Assembly (NCBI GenBank): GCA_009760855.2
Contig: WPIO01000001.1
Location: 11,851,501-11,915,500, forward strand
Origin: Cristatella mucedo
Lineage: Eukaryota; Bryozoa; Phylactolaemata; Cristatellidae
Reading direction: 5' to 3'
DNA: 64,000 nucleotides
Under the pieces are notes generated by a model. The model searched no databases. It was not told where the DNA came from and saw only the letters and a program-made list of their open reading frames with translations. The position numbers were made by a program, and so were the translations under genes. How positions within the stretch are numbered: the stretch's first letter is position 1; every line of letters begins with the position of its first letter. Below, one piece after another: positions 53,166-64,000 of the stretch.

Positions 53166-53575
53166 ATTAGGCAGAAAGATCTGCAAATAGTGAATTGCAA
53201 AAGTCTCAGAGGGATGCTACAGATGGAAGGACGAGCTTGGATGTGGTATCCATTCGTCTAAGGAGGCCCAGATTTTTTCAAAGCTGCTCGGCTGAAAATA
53301 GGCAGATTTTACCTTTGAGCTTATGTGGCTGCTGATTAAAGGTCACTGTGGAACAGGACACCAAGATTTCATGCCGAAGCTTGAGGAAACATGGTGGTCG
53401 TAACCATTTTAAGGGATATATTTACCAATTTCCAAGCAACACTACGTTTGTTCCTAATTAGTAAGTTGGTTTTACCGTCATTTAATTTGAGAAAGTCTTC
53501 TGTCATTCAAACGCAAATGTCAGCAATATATGCTGTGAGAAAGTTGAGAAAGTTTAGCATGCTTGAAAGCACACA

Positions 53576-53640
53576 GACGGAGAGAGACAGAAACAGACAG
53601 ACAGTGAGACAAGAGAGACAGACAGACAGAGAGGGGGAGA
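53576..53640. repeat. GACA/GA-rich simple repeat
   Basis: ACAGACAGA-type short tract within the LINE1 copy. Confidence 0.7.
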
Positions 53641-55384
53641 ACGGGTACAGCTTTCGTCGTTTGCGTGAAAATTAAGGCCTAGATTACGATTTGTGATTAC
53701 AACAGCAAGAGGGAGAGCATAATTTGTGAATGAAGTGGATCCATGTATCGATTCCTTGGGTATCCAATACTTTAAAACTGCTGCATGCTGACACCAACGC
53801 TGCGAAATCTTTCAATGAAATATGACCTAAACAATTACAGTGCAGTGTCCGTGATTCCCGGACGATATGAGAGGAAATCAAGATGGACTTCATGATCAGT
53901 AGTATCAAACGCTGCCAAAATATTTCGCAAAGCAAGCCGATGGATTAAACCTAAGACTGCATTCCTGCGAAAGTTGCAATACGCGAACAGCAATGCTGAC
54001 TCTGTTGAGTGAATTCTCTGAAATTCTGGTTGAAAATCACTTCTTAGATTTGAAGTTTCAATATATAAGTTTAGCTGGTCTGCCAATACACGCTCCAGCG
54101 TATTTCAAAGCAACAGCAGTAGGGAGATTTGGCGGAAGTTGCAATAGCTACTTTGATTTAGTATTGCCATCTTAATGATTGGCTTAACAATAGCCCTTTT
54201 GAAAGATGAAGGTGCCTGAGGGCCTGAGGCCAGGGACACATTATCGTGTTCATTATGGGTGACACTGGAGATCGAAGTACCGCAGAAGGAGACCAGTGGG
54301 TTTCGCACTTGAAGGTTAGTAGTCTTCTGGGACTGGAAGACTAATTTCAAGGTGAGATTACTAGGGTCATGCTTTCGATACGATTTCGATGAACATCGAG
54401 GTTGTTAAAGGAATTGTGGGAGAGGAGTCAAGTGGGGATTGTTACTGAGAGAGAAGTGCCTAGTGAAGAAAACACCTTGGTGATGGACTCTCTGATCTTA
54501 TCTCTATTAGTCCAGTGGGGATAATACCCTAGGGATAGACTCTCTGATCTTATCTCTATTAGTCGAGTGGGGATAATACCCGAGGGATATACTCTCTTAT
54601 CAGATCTATCTTTCCAACAAGGAAGCGATAGAAGCGACGTGCTCGATCGCCACAAGGATCAGTAGGTAAGGAACCGATCTGCGAGCGATTAAAGAGATGG
54701 CGAATGGTCGATATCGGCATTTTTGGATGCTGCATCTGCGGACGACTGCGCCTTTATATATTCAGCACTTGGTCTTAGCTAAGATATATTTTCATGATCT
54801 GCACTAGTCCTCGTGTGCCAGTCGATGGACAGTCGGTCCGGATCTTGTGTATGTTATTTCAAGGTTAAGCTTAGTACTCCTAGCTTGCTTAGTGTCGGCC
54901 GTAATACAAAGGCTCTAAGGGTGAGGGGGCACAATTTTCTTAGTCGGGGGAGCAGTCGGTAAATTCAGCTATCGTGGTGCTGTAACATTCAGCCATTGAG
55001 CAAAGGTCTGGTGGAGGTTTGGGGAGCATGGAAGTGGAAGATATTTTTGTGGGGGCTGCGTAATATATTAGCGGTCCTAATGTTTTGCGATTCCAAAATG
55101 ATTCTTGATACCAAATAGGGCACAAACTGGAGACTAAATGAGAACCGTATGTGGTCATATTTGAAGAATTTGGTGATTGTAGGAGTTAAAAGCAATCAAG
55201 TGTCGATGACCATTTGATAGTGTGTGAGCTTTGTTGGACATGGGGTCATGCACATGAGTCACAAGAGAAAATAAATCAATCTGAGTATGAAATTCGACAC
55301 TTAAGGGGTCAGCTTAGACGTCGGAATAAATTGTATGGTTACTCAGGACGAGGAAGGAACGATTTCTCCTGCCCAACACCCATT

Positions 55385-55440
55385 TTCCCCCAATGAATTT
55401 GTGGAGTTACAGGCGGAAATACATTACGCTACGTCAAGTC
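55385..55440 (+). mobile_element. LINE2 extreme 3' end
   Basis: 'tgtggagttacaggcggaaa' and 'tacattacgctac' match the last ~50 nt of LINE2. Confidence 0.5.
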
Positions 55441-55489
55441 TCTGCTGCCACGTTATGTAAGGCTTCTGAATCAGATGACCCTCACTTTA

Positions 55490-56040
55490 GGTGTTCTGGC
55501 TCTCCATCGAGCAACAATCAAGCAACAATCAAGCAATCAAGCAACAACGCATTGAATTCAAGGTCCTGGAACTCACTTTTGGGCCCTTCATTCTCTCGCT
55601 CGCCTATGTGAACTACGTACTTCGTGGATTTCTCTGGCAGTGCTGCAGCTCCTCTGAGTTTAATCATTTAGCTAAACCTCTAACCAACCTCAAAGCCCTA
55701 GCAGTCTTTGCCTTCATTTTCTGTGCTCCGACTGTCTGTCGCTCTGTGTTTACTGACATCATGCTACTGCAGACTTTGTAATAGTGACATTGGAGCAAAA
55801 GCCCATCTGTTCATCCCAGCTCATGTCTTGTCCGTGCGAATCGATAGTGCGTGTATTATCATATTCTGCCTGGTAGTTGACCCGAGTTTGATTTCCAGAA
55901 ATCCGCTCGCTTGCTACTTCTTGATTAGGTTTACACAGCTCCTTTGTGAATGATCTATAAAGGGATTTGGTTTCATGGAATGCTCTGAGAATGTATTGTT
56001 ATATTACTACTGTCACTATTTATTATCATTATTAGCATAA
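55490..56040 (+). mobile_element. Degenerate LINE1 C-terminal fragment
   Basis: RIEFKVLELTFGPFILSLAY corresponds to RIDFKVLSLTFRSLHSMAPA of the intact copy. The tail with ATT-like repeats ends near 56,040. Confidence 0.65.
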
Positions 56041-56560
56041 AACAGTTAAAAATCGAGGAATTTTAGTTACTTGGTTGTTGAGATTTTTCCAGAAGCACAA
56101 ACTTCCACCGGACTTATTTTTCTGGGTACATTTTCCACTTCATTTTCTATAACATAGATACTCGGGACAGAAGCGTGTGTTTTACCTTGTTCATTCACGT
56201 GCGATAGCACGCGCATGAGTGCACGTGCATATGTGGGTGTATTTCTTTTGTGGCTGCAGTTTGTACTTTATGTAGCCAATGATTGCTATGCACTGATAAA
56301 GGATGTAAATATTAGTCCGCACTAGATATGTATCGAAGTAGGATTCATTAGCCCGACGAAACGTGCTACTACCAGGGGCATGACTCACCCACTGGGCCAT
56401 GCCTGCCCTTTGACTTAAATGACATAGATTTTTACTTAAATGACCCTTAGGGCATTTACGATTGGGGGCGATTACGTGAGCACTTTTAAGGTAGTCAGTT
56501 AGAAAGACAAGTGAGGCTTGGTCGTGGACTTTGCTGCAGAGTGGTCCCTAGCTAGGACCC
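56040..56560. other. Unassigned
   Basis: Nothing recognised. Confidence 0.25.
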
Positions 56561-56562
56561 TG

Positions 56563-56720
56563 ATAGCCCAGGAGGTAAGGTGCTCGCTTTTCACTACCAA
56601 GGTCGTGGGTTCGAATCCTGCATTGGGCGATCCTTTATTGCCAACTGCAAGCGGTGGTGATAGCCGTTGCTGGCCCTTCTGCCGCTATACGTATGAGTCT
56701 TTTAAATCTGCTATTATTTT
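56563..56720 (+). mobile_element. SINE2 variant
   Basis: A head 'gatagcccaggaggtaaggt' unlike the other copies, with a normal B box GTGGGTTCGAATCC and body GGGCGATCCTTTATTGCC. Confidence 0.75.
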
Positions 56721-57249
56721 ATTTATTATTATGTCTATAGGCACTTGCAGTTGCATTATGTATAGCCCCTAGCATTTCATGCCACTTGTATGTGCCACTT
56801 TGTGACTACTTACATGCGCCTGTGCTTTTCCTGTTTCTTACACTGCAAGCTCACCAACCTGCGGTTCAAAGCTCTTCTGCTGCATGTAGATTGTAGGCTG
56901 TTCAATCAGCAGACCTTACACTGTGTGGGCCTTCGCACAGAGGCGAGAGGCTTGCTCTTCACGAGCCAGGGCGTAAGCTTGGGTCATGAGCAGACCCTTC
57001 TTTATTTTCGATCCTGAGCTTGTGGAAGCCACTAAGGTTCATCTGCCGCGGTAGAGATGAGGCTGTTTAAACAGTCTCTCTTTTTTTCGGCGTAGGTCTG
57101 TATGATAGGTACCAACAAGGCGGTTTCCCGATTTCAAGATGACGATAGAGTGTTGGCTGAGCGCTGATATATCCTTTTCAGCGAAATCTGCACATTCAAC
57201 GACGCAATACATGTGGAATCTTAAAGTATGATGAACACTTATCATCGCA

Positions 57250-57350
57250 CGTCACGGCCTAAGTCGTTGATTCGATTACTGCAACGAGAAATTTCTTATT
57301 TCATACTGCAAGGAGGGGGATAGCCGCAATGGCTCCTATGCCGCTAAATA
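57250..57350 (+). mobile_element. Possible decayed SINE2
   Basis: 'gttgattcgattactgcaac' and 'atagccgcaatggctcctat' are weakly similar to the SINE2 body. Confidence 0.35.
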
Positions 57351-58690
57351 AATGAGCATTGTGATTAGGCCGGCCTTTACTTGACTTATAGAGTTGATCC
57401 TGGACGACCGAGCATTCATTCAGCATTCCACCATTCTGACTGCTGCTGCAGCTGATTGGTATCGCCAGATCTCCCTGTTTTAAAAGATGGAGGTCCGAGG
57501 CTCAATCTTTTGCCGTGAATGTGCTCGCTGGCAATCAGCATACACACTTACTAACACGTTCCATATCTCTATATAGAGCTCTCTTTTCAGATAATTCGTA
57601 ATTATGTCGTTCTAATGACTATGTGTCATACCAGCCATCTGTAGCAGTTGATGGCGATTACTCTTCGATATCCGAGTTCTACATATCCTAACAAAAGCTG
57701 GACAAAGCAGCATCAACTGCCCTCGTATTGCCACTCAAATAACAACGTAAAAGCTCAGTAGTACCTTGCTCCAAGAGACTTCATACCTAGTTAGGGAAGG
57801 AAGCATAACCCTGCAAGTTTCTGTTAAATTAACAGCTTGCTCTGCTATTTGAAGCTGTAATGTATAGTGAGTGCATCGCTGCGTTCGATGCATAGTGTGT
57901 TCAAGCACAGCAATCCTGACCTATAACCGAGGCATGTAGCAAACATCCTAAGAGGACATGCACATGGCTAGTGCAGATGCCAATTTTCTCTCTTTATCAG
58001 CCATGGTGTCTCGGTACTGTGTAGGTGCAGAGTGGAAGTGAACTCATTCTACCTATCCTTGCGAGTGACAGTTCCCCTGACTGACCATCCATGCTTCTGA
58101 GCATCTACCCTGAGGCAAGTCTACCGTGGCGAAACTTGCATAAGCCTCTCTGAGCTGCCCGAGAATGCGACGTAGACAGAATGACTCGATCTGGACGAAT
58201 GTTAAGCCAATACTGCAGCTCTCGTCTATCATTAGATCGGTCTGCCTCAGCGGTTCAAGAATGTAGGCAAGTGACAGTCGTTCGTTTTCTCTCTGCTGGT
58301 GAAATTCCGTTGCTGCCGCTTGGCAGATTGGCTGTCAGGCCAGACTCTAGGGAATGCTCGTCTAGGTCACTTAAAGGAAGAGGAGTCGCAGCAGGCGAGA
58401 TACCTAACATTAAAACTAGCCACTGGCGCATCGAGCGACCTAACGACTTCGGTGCGGAGCATTTAAGTGATTACTTCTTTAAGACACTCTCGTGACCTAT
58501 GCTGAAACCGAGGTCGATTCTCTAACTGCTTTCATTTTTGTGCACTTGGTTCATTGAGTTACAGTACGGATGCATTTAAAAAGTGCATGCACGAGTATGT
58601 ACGTATTTATGTAAGTGTGCCAATATGTGCTTACACATGTCTAGCATAGTAGCCACAAAGACTAAGAGAGTAATAATCTGGAGATTTTCC
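57350..58690. other. Unassigned
   Basis: One 104-codon ORF (58,181-58,495) without recognised domains. No repeat assigned. Confidence 0.25.
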
Positions 58691-58970
58691 CATAGCACAC
58701 TCAAATCCTAAGCAGCTTCTGATGCATATGCCGTTGCCAACAGAACCCATCTCACGCAATAAAGAGATTAGAGATTTTGAAAGATGTAGACGAGTCATAA
58801 GGCCAGTCGATGAATTAGTAGCATGGAAGTAGCAGTGAAGGACTGCGAGAAAAGGTGCGCTACACGCGGCCTCAGGGGAGACCGTATCGTGCGTAAGAAT
58901 TGAGGAAATGAAGTCAAAAGTCTAGATCTTGCAGAGCTGAGTCTCTGTCGGCAACGATCTTAAAGTGAAT
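58690..58970 (-). mobile_element. LINE2 3' fragment, inverted
   Basis: 'atgccgttgccaacagaacc' and 'cttgcagagctgagtctctg' correspond to the inverted LINE2 3' end. Confidence 0.6.
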
Positions 58971-58974
58971 TGAC

Positions 58975-61090
58975 GGAGTAGTGATGAATCTTTGCAAGAG
59001 TGGATAAGGCGTAGGCAGCCTGTGACAAATAACTACGAATGATATATATTTTCACGAGATGGTTTATACGATTGAATCGATCTGGCTGCTTTCGATTGGG
59101 TTTATAATAAGTTCGCGTTGATCCCACCAGGATTTCCATGTCGGTTTCGCATTGCAATAAATAATTTCGTATGCAGCAATATGGCAAGTTGTAACTTTCC
59201 GTCTTAGGACGAACTCGGTGCCCCGTTGCTGTGGGCACAGGTTGAAATGCACTGCGATTTCGCCAACAGACTTTGCCCAAGCTTTGGCCATTCCTATACC
59301 TGAAAATGGTAAAAATCTGTTGACAGCTTTCACCAATCATTATCCCCTCACTATGAGTGGCTGGATGTGGTACCTTGCGCATAAAATAGTATAGGCTATC
59401 TCTTGCGATGCAAGAGGGAATTGTTGGGAAATCGCGGACTAAATAAACGGAGCGACGTCGACATGACGTTAACTAAAAGGACATCATTTACAAGCGACGA
59501 CCCATGAAAAATCCCAGATATCATAATTAGATTGGTAGAGCTAAAATTTAAAAAACTAAACGTCAAGAATTCTTCACAGTTTTAAAGTTATATTTACTTT
59601 ACCTTCAGTCTCCTGCTGCAGCTTCATTTAACGGAAGTCGTGTAATCGTTGATCTTCTAAAGCTCGGCGTTTTTCTCGGCGAACGGTTCCTTATATATGC
59701 TAACTGAAACTTTTACAAATGCCCTTTTCATTTTTCTCCAAGTCAATTAAATTCAAGACTCAATTTTTTAATTTCAGCGGTGATAGCGGATTTTTTCATA
59801 CGATTTTATCTCTAGAAATTGTGCGAGCTCTCTTCTCATTAATCAGCACCGGCAGCAACTACTTTCGCTTTCTAGACGCGACATAGTTTCGTCATACACA
59901 CGTACTAGAAGAGATACAAATATGGTCACATGCTATCAATATTATAGAATGTGATCGTATAATTTGTTTATAAACTTAAAAATTTACGGGAAACTCCAAC
60001 TTTTCTAGATGGCAAGCGGGAGTGTCCACTGATCTAACTGGCGAGCCAGTCCTGCTTACGGGCAAACTTGCAGTTTGAGTAAGTCCGAATAACTAAGAAC
60101 GAGTAAGGAGAGGGTAAATCTAAGCGCCTTCTAGATTTACTCTTAGAGAGAATAGCCGTTGATACCAGCGCTCCATAATCGTAACATTAAGCTTAATTTC
60201 TTCGTGAAAACCAGGCCTCCTCAGCTTGCTTGCGGTGAGGGTAGCCGATCTCTCTTTTAGCAACCGTCCAGGCCACGGCGCCCGGGATGGCTGGGCATGG
60301 CAGTCTGCTTTCAAACCGCAGATTTCGGACCACACCTGGATGCCCAGTAGCGTGGTTCCATTTAACTACGATTTAAATACTTCTTGTGTGAAGGCATCGC
60401 TGCTCTGGTACGACTCCTAGTCCAACTCACAAACCATAATTTCGTTTTAGAAATGATTACCTGTAGCATTTCAGATATGCTACGATATACTAGTTCATAC
60501 ACTCATATGTACCTGCCTGTGTATATATACTCGGTCGCAAAAAACTCTCGCTATATGGCCGCCGCGGCTGTGGCTGTAAATTCGTTGGGATACTAGGAGT
60601 GTTTTCCTCTATCCCTGACATACTAAAGTTGTGCAAAGCATGTGGAAATATGTATTGACAGTCCAACAACAAGCACATTTACTGCTGGTATTTGTGCTTT
60701 TAGTGCGACATCTCCCCACTATGATACTTCGCGATCTCTCTTGTCTGGCCATGAATAGAAGCTACCAGTTTCTGCAGTGTCTTTTTTGCTGCAGCACGTT
60801 CCGTGGAGCCCGAATTTTAAAGAAACGGTCTGCTACTAGGACAGGCCGAAGACCCCCACCTCAGTTGCCTTTCTATGTTGCTCCTTAGTCGTTGTATGGG
60901 GTTCAAATTAGGCTACTGGCTGAGTCATTGGATCAGTATCAAACAAGTATTTGTCAAAAATGACATCACTGGCCATGCCAATTGCTTAGGATCTTTATCT
61001 TGCTGCCAAATTTAATGACACACAAGCAGAATGCTTAAGCTCTGAAATTCAGCGTGCTCGTCCCAACAATAACTTTAGGAAAGTAATTTT
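58975..61090. other. Unassigned, two overlapping ORFs at 58,960-59,382
   Basis: The minus-strand frames of 140 and 90 codons overlap in different registers, so at most one could be real. I recognise neither. The rest has no identified feature. Confidence 0.25.
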
Positions 61091-61142
61091 TGATGAATCA
61101 TTGCTCCATATGTTGCACGAATCTTTGCATTCTGGCTCCACC

Positions 61143-61858
<716 letters not shown>

Positions 61859-61869
61859 CTCTTGCCGTA

Positions 61870-62145
61870 CTAGGTCTACTATTAAGCTAACATCTTGTAA
61901 ATGTACTCTAAGCTGCAGGCCGGAGTTGCTGCCGGTCGAGCCCCTCCTTATCCCTTGCCTTTGATTGCGTACGAGTAACTTTACCCTTTCAAGAACTCCA
62001 CTGTGTGAAATGAAACGGCGAATTCAAGGGACGAGCGATAGTTACGAGCAATGTAGCATTTCTCGCATGAAAATGCAATGGGAGGCGATTTTAGGTTACA
62101 GCGTCAAGGCTCCCATGTGAACCAGATCCACGTGGTACCCATAGT
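61870..62145. other. Unassigned spacer
   Basis: Nothing recognised. Confidence 0.3.
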
Positions 62146-62147
62146 AT

Positions 62148-62445
62148 AATAATAATAATAATAATAATAATAATGCACTTGATAAAGCACCCTCAGATAA
62201 CTCAATCTTTATCTAGGCGCTTAACATTTGCTGTAAAGGGAAATGCAATTGAATGGTGAGTAATATCATGCTTGATAAACAACATGAATAACATGGTTAG
62301 GGGTAACATGCACTGGGTCAGCATGCAAATGTGGTTAGGGGCAGCATTGCACAGTGTCAGCACGCATAAGCACATCAAGGACGAATCACAGGGACCCACT
62401 AAATGCTGTCCTTAATAGGTGCGTTTTTAAGTTCTTTTAAAATGA
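62148..62445 (-). mobile_element. LINE1 3' end, truncated
   Basis: (AAT)n, TGCACTTGATAAAGC, 3' UTR and the last codons region ('actaaatgctgtccttaata'), inverted. Confidence 0.8.
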
Positions 62446-62504
62446 AATAGTGATATCTCTTGAGTCCGGCTACTGTAGCAACAATAGATAGTGTCAGTTT
62501 GGTT

Positions 62505-64000
62505 TTCATTGTGAATTATTGTAATGTAATGTATGTATCTCCGTCTGTAACTCCAAAAAGCCATGAAGAAGCGGCTTTCGGTATGTATTCGGTAGCCAAC
62601 AGACTTCGTCTCTCGAAACAAAGAAAAAGTGGGAAGCATAGCCGAGTCAGGGGAGCAGTTGAGGTGGTGAGTAACATAGAAGTAGCAGCTCAGAACCGCT
62701 GAAAAGGATGGGCTATAGTCGGCAGCAGGAGTGTAGTTGTCATTGCGTAAGAATTGTGGAAGCGAGTTCCACAGTCTAGGACCTGCAGAGCTAAAGCTGC
62801 CGTCACCAACGGTCTTTAAGTGGAGGAACGGAACTGCTAATTTATTGTCCACACAGGACCTGAGGGCACGCGGAGAGGATGACACTGGTGCAGCAGTTCA
62901 GGTAGGTATGGAGGAGTCCATCTGTGGCGTGCCTTGTGGGTCAGCATAAGAACTTTGCTCTTTATCTGTCGCTCAACCGGCATCTATCCTAGCCCTTTTA
63001 GCAAAAGAAACAAGTGCTCAAACCTCTGGGACTTGAAGACTAGCCTTGCAGCCATGTTCATAGTAAGCTGCAGTGGCCTAGTTGCTTTCTTCGTTAGCCC
63101 AGCCAAAAGGGAATTACAATAATCAAGCCGAGACCAAACAAAGGAAATAGTTAAAATTTTTGCAAACCACTGTCGAAGCTAGCTCCTAATCTTGGATAGG
63201 GATCGGACGCGATGGCTAGCTTTGGAAGCAGTCTTCTGAATGAAGCTTTTAAAATTTAGGCAGCTGTCGAAAACGACACCTAAATTTTGAGAACGTGGTG
63301 ATGGTCGCACAACAGCATCCATCACCTATTCGAAGACCAAAGCCTTTTAATCCAGCCACACGCTTAGAGTGTCCTATGAGTAGCAGTTCGGTTTTATCGT
63401 CATTTAGTTTTAAGAAGTTTTCCGCCATGCAAGATCGAATGTCGGCAAGGCAAGCATTCAATTTCTCAGTTGCTGCAGCAGATTCCGACGGTTTGAATGA
63501 CAAATACAGCTGAGTATCGGCAGCATAAAAGAGATATATCCTATTCCATGGGCCTTAATCACTTTTCCCAGAGGTTGAGTATAAATGAAGATGTTAGATT
63601 AAACAAATGCTCTTGTAGATTATACAGTGCTCTTCCAATTGAGTACGTACGCGGAAGAACACCGCTGGTTCGCAGGAACGTGTATTCTCGCGTGAGCCTG
63701 CCGGGCTCCCCCAGACACAACTCTCCTCAACGACGTTGGCCTTCCCTCCTCTGCCACTCCCTCCCAGCCACAACTCATCCCGTGAGTTGGCGGGAGGACA
63801 AAGCCGGCCTGTGGATAAATCACAGCCGCCAGACCACAGCTGGGCACCCCCCCCTCCCCCGTCCCTAGGCCACAGCCACCAGCTGTTAGACCCTGGGGTG
63901 GTTTAGGGCACTACCAGTCTGCGAAGGAGAACAGCAAGGGACCGAGTACAGACCCTCGAGTGGACTCCACGGGTGACCCGTCTCGTGTGTGAGACGTGAC
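62505..64000 (-). mobile_element. LINE2 (L2-type) copy, RT remnants, split by an insertion
   Basis: Minus strand: DNKLAVPFLHLKTVGDGSFS plus AGPRLWNSLPQFLR (62,640-62,850), NFLKLNDDKTELLLIGHSKR (63,350-63,430), a YAADTQLYLSF version of the YADD box (near 63,505-63,545) and GSVLGPLLFSF at the window end (about 63,930-63,960). The catalytic box has Ala for the first Asp, so it is dead. About 280 bp at 63,605-63,885 is not LINE and looks inserted. Continues past the window. Confidence 0.75.

Larger units (their letters stand above)
52200..55160 (-). mobile_element. Degenerate LINE1, interrupted by LINE2
   Basis: Collinear with the intact LINE1 from 'agcatgcaagctaaatgcag' (52,272) through the AFDTTDHEV region (near 53,900) and FQ..RIHSTESALL (54,000) to DGLW-like sequence near 54,920. 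A plus-strand LINE2 (52,640-53,165) is inserted. A 57-bp block is tandemly duplicated at 54,488-54,602. Confidence 0.75.

Noticed and set aside
58960-59382. Overlapping 140- and 90-codon minus-strand ORFs
   Set aside because: Two registers open together with no domain match; no evidence for either as an exon.

Overview
The window looks like nuclear DNA from an intron-rich invertebrate animal. The signs are GT-AG split genes with 11 coding exons, L2/CR1-type LINEs with (ATT)n tails, tRNA-headed SINEs, a Polinton fragment and very long CT/GA microsatellites. No operon, CRISPR array or rRNA is visible. I could not name the species.

The only clearly host-type genes I can support are two secreted zinc carboxypeptidases (peptidase family M14A). 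They lie head-to-tail on the minus strand: gene A at 6,455-23,224 and gene B at 31,338-42,401. I assembled both exon by exon from splice signals and reading frame. Each has 11 coding exons of exactly matching length (83, 88, 134, 226, 102, 105, 111, 91, 203, 85, 194 nt), giving 1,422 nt and 473 residues. Each encodes a signal peptide, an activation peptide, an unusually long linker and a complete catalytic domain with all zinc and catalytic residues. The three middle exons (4-6) and their introns are nearly identical between A and B while the other exons have diverged, which suggests recent gene conversion.

The promoter-side flank of gene B (42,405-44,290) has a diverged inverted copy at 2,636-5,205. 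The pair faces inward and brackets the cluster. The left copy keeps the promoter-like sequence, but no carboxypeptidase exon follows it, so it may be the stump of a third gene.

Layout: 600-2,400, AT-rich Polinton/Maverick remnant (broken integrase plus small ORFs); 2,464-2,632, MITE-like element; 2,636-5,205, inverted-duplication arm; 5.2-6.4 kb, SINEs; 6.4-23.2 kb, gene A with introns full of LINE/SINE debris and a 181-bp-arm palindrome; 23.3-31.3 kb, nested LINEs including a 731-codon open reverse transcriptase, plus an hAT-like element; 31.3-42.4 kb, gene B with a huge CT array, a second palindrome and a (GGC)n run beside a splice acceptor; 42.4-44.3 kb, the other arm; 44.3-64 kb, no recognised host gene, but LINE fragments, SINEs, a Tc1/mariner scrap and another large CT array.

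There is no sign of a multi-gene system beyond the protease pair and its duplicated regulatory flank. The most unusual structures are the conversion tract, the inverted orphan promoter arm, the two palindromic LINE-tail elements and the higher-order CT array.
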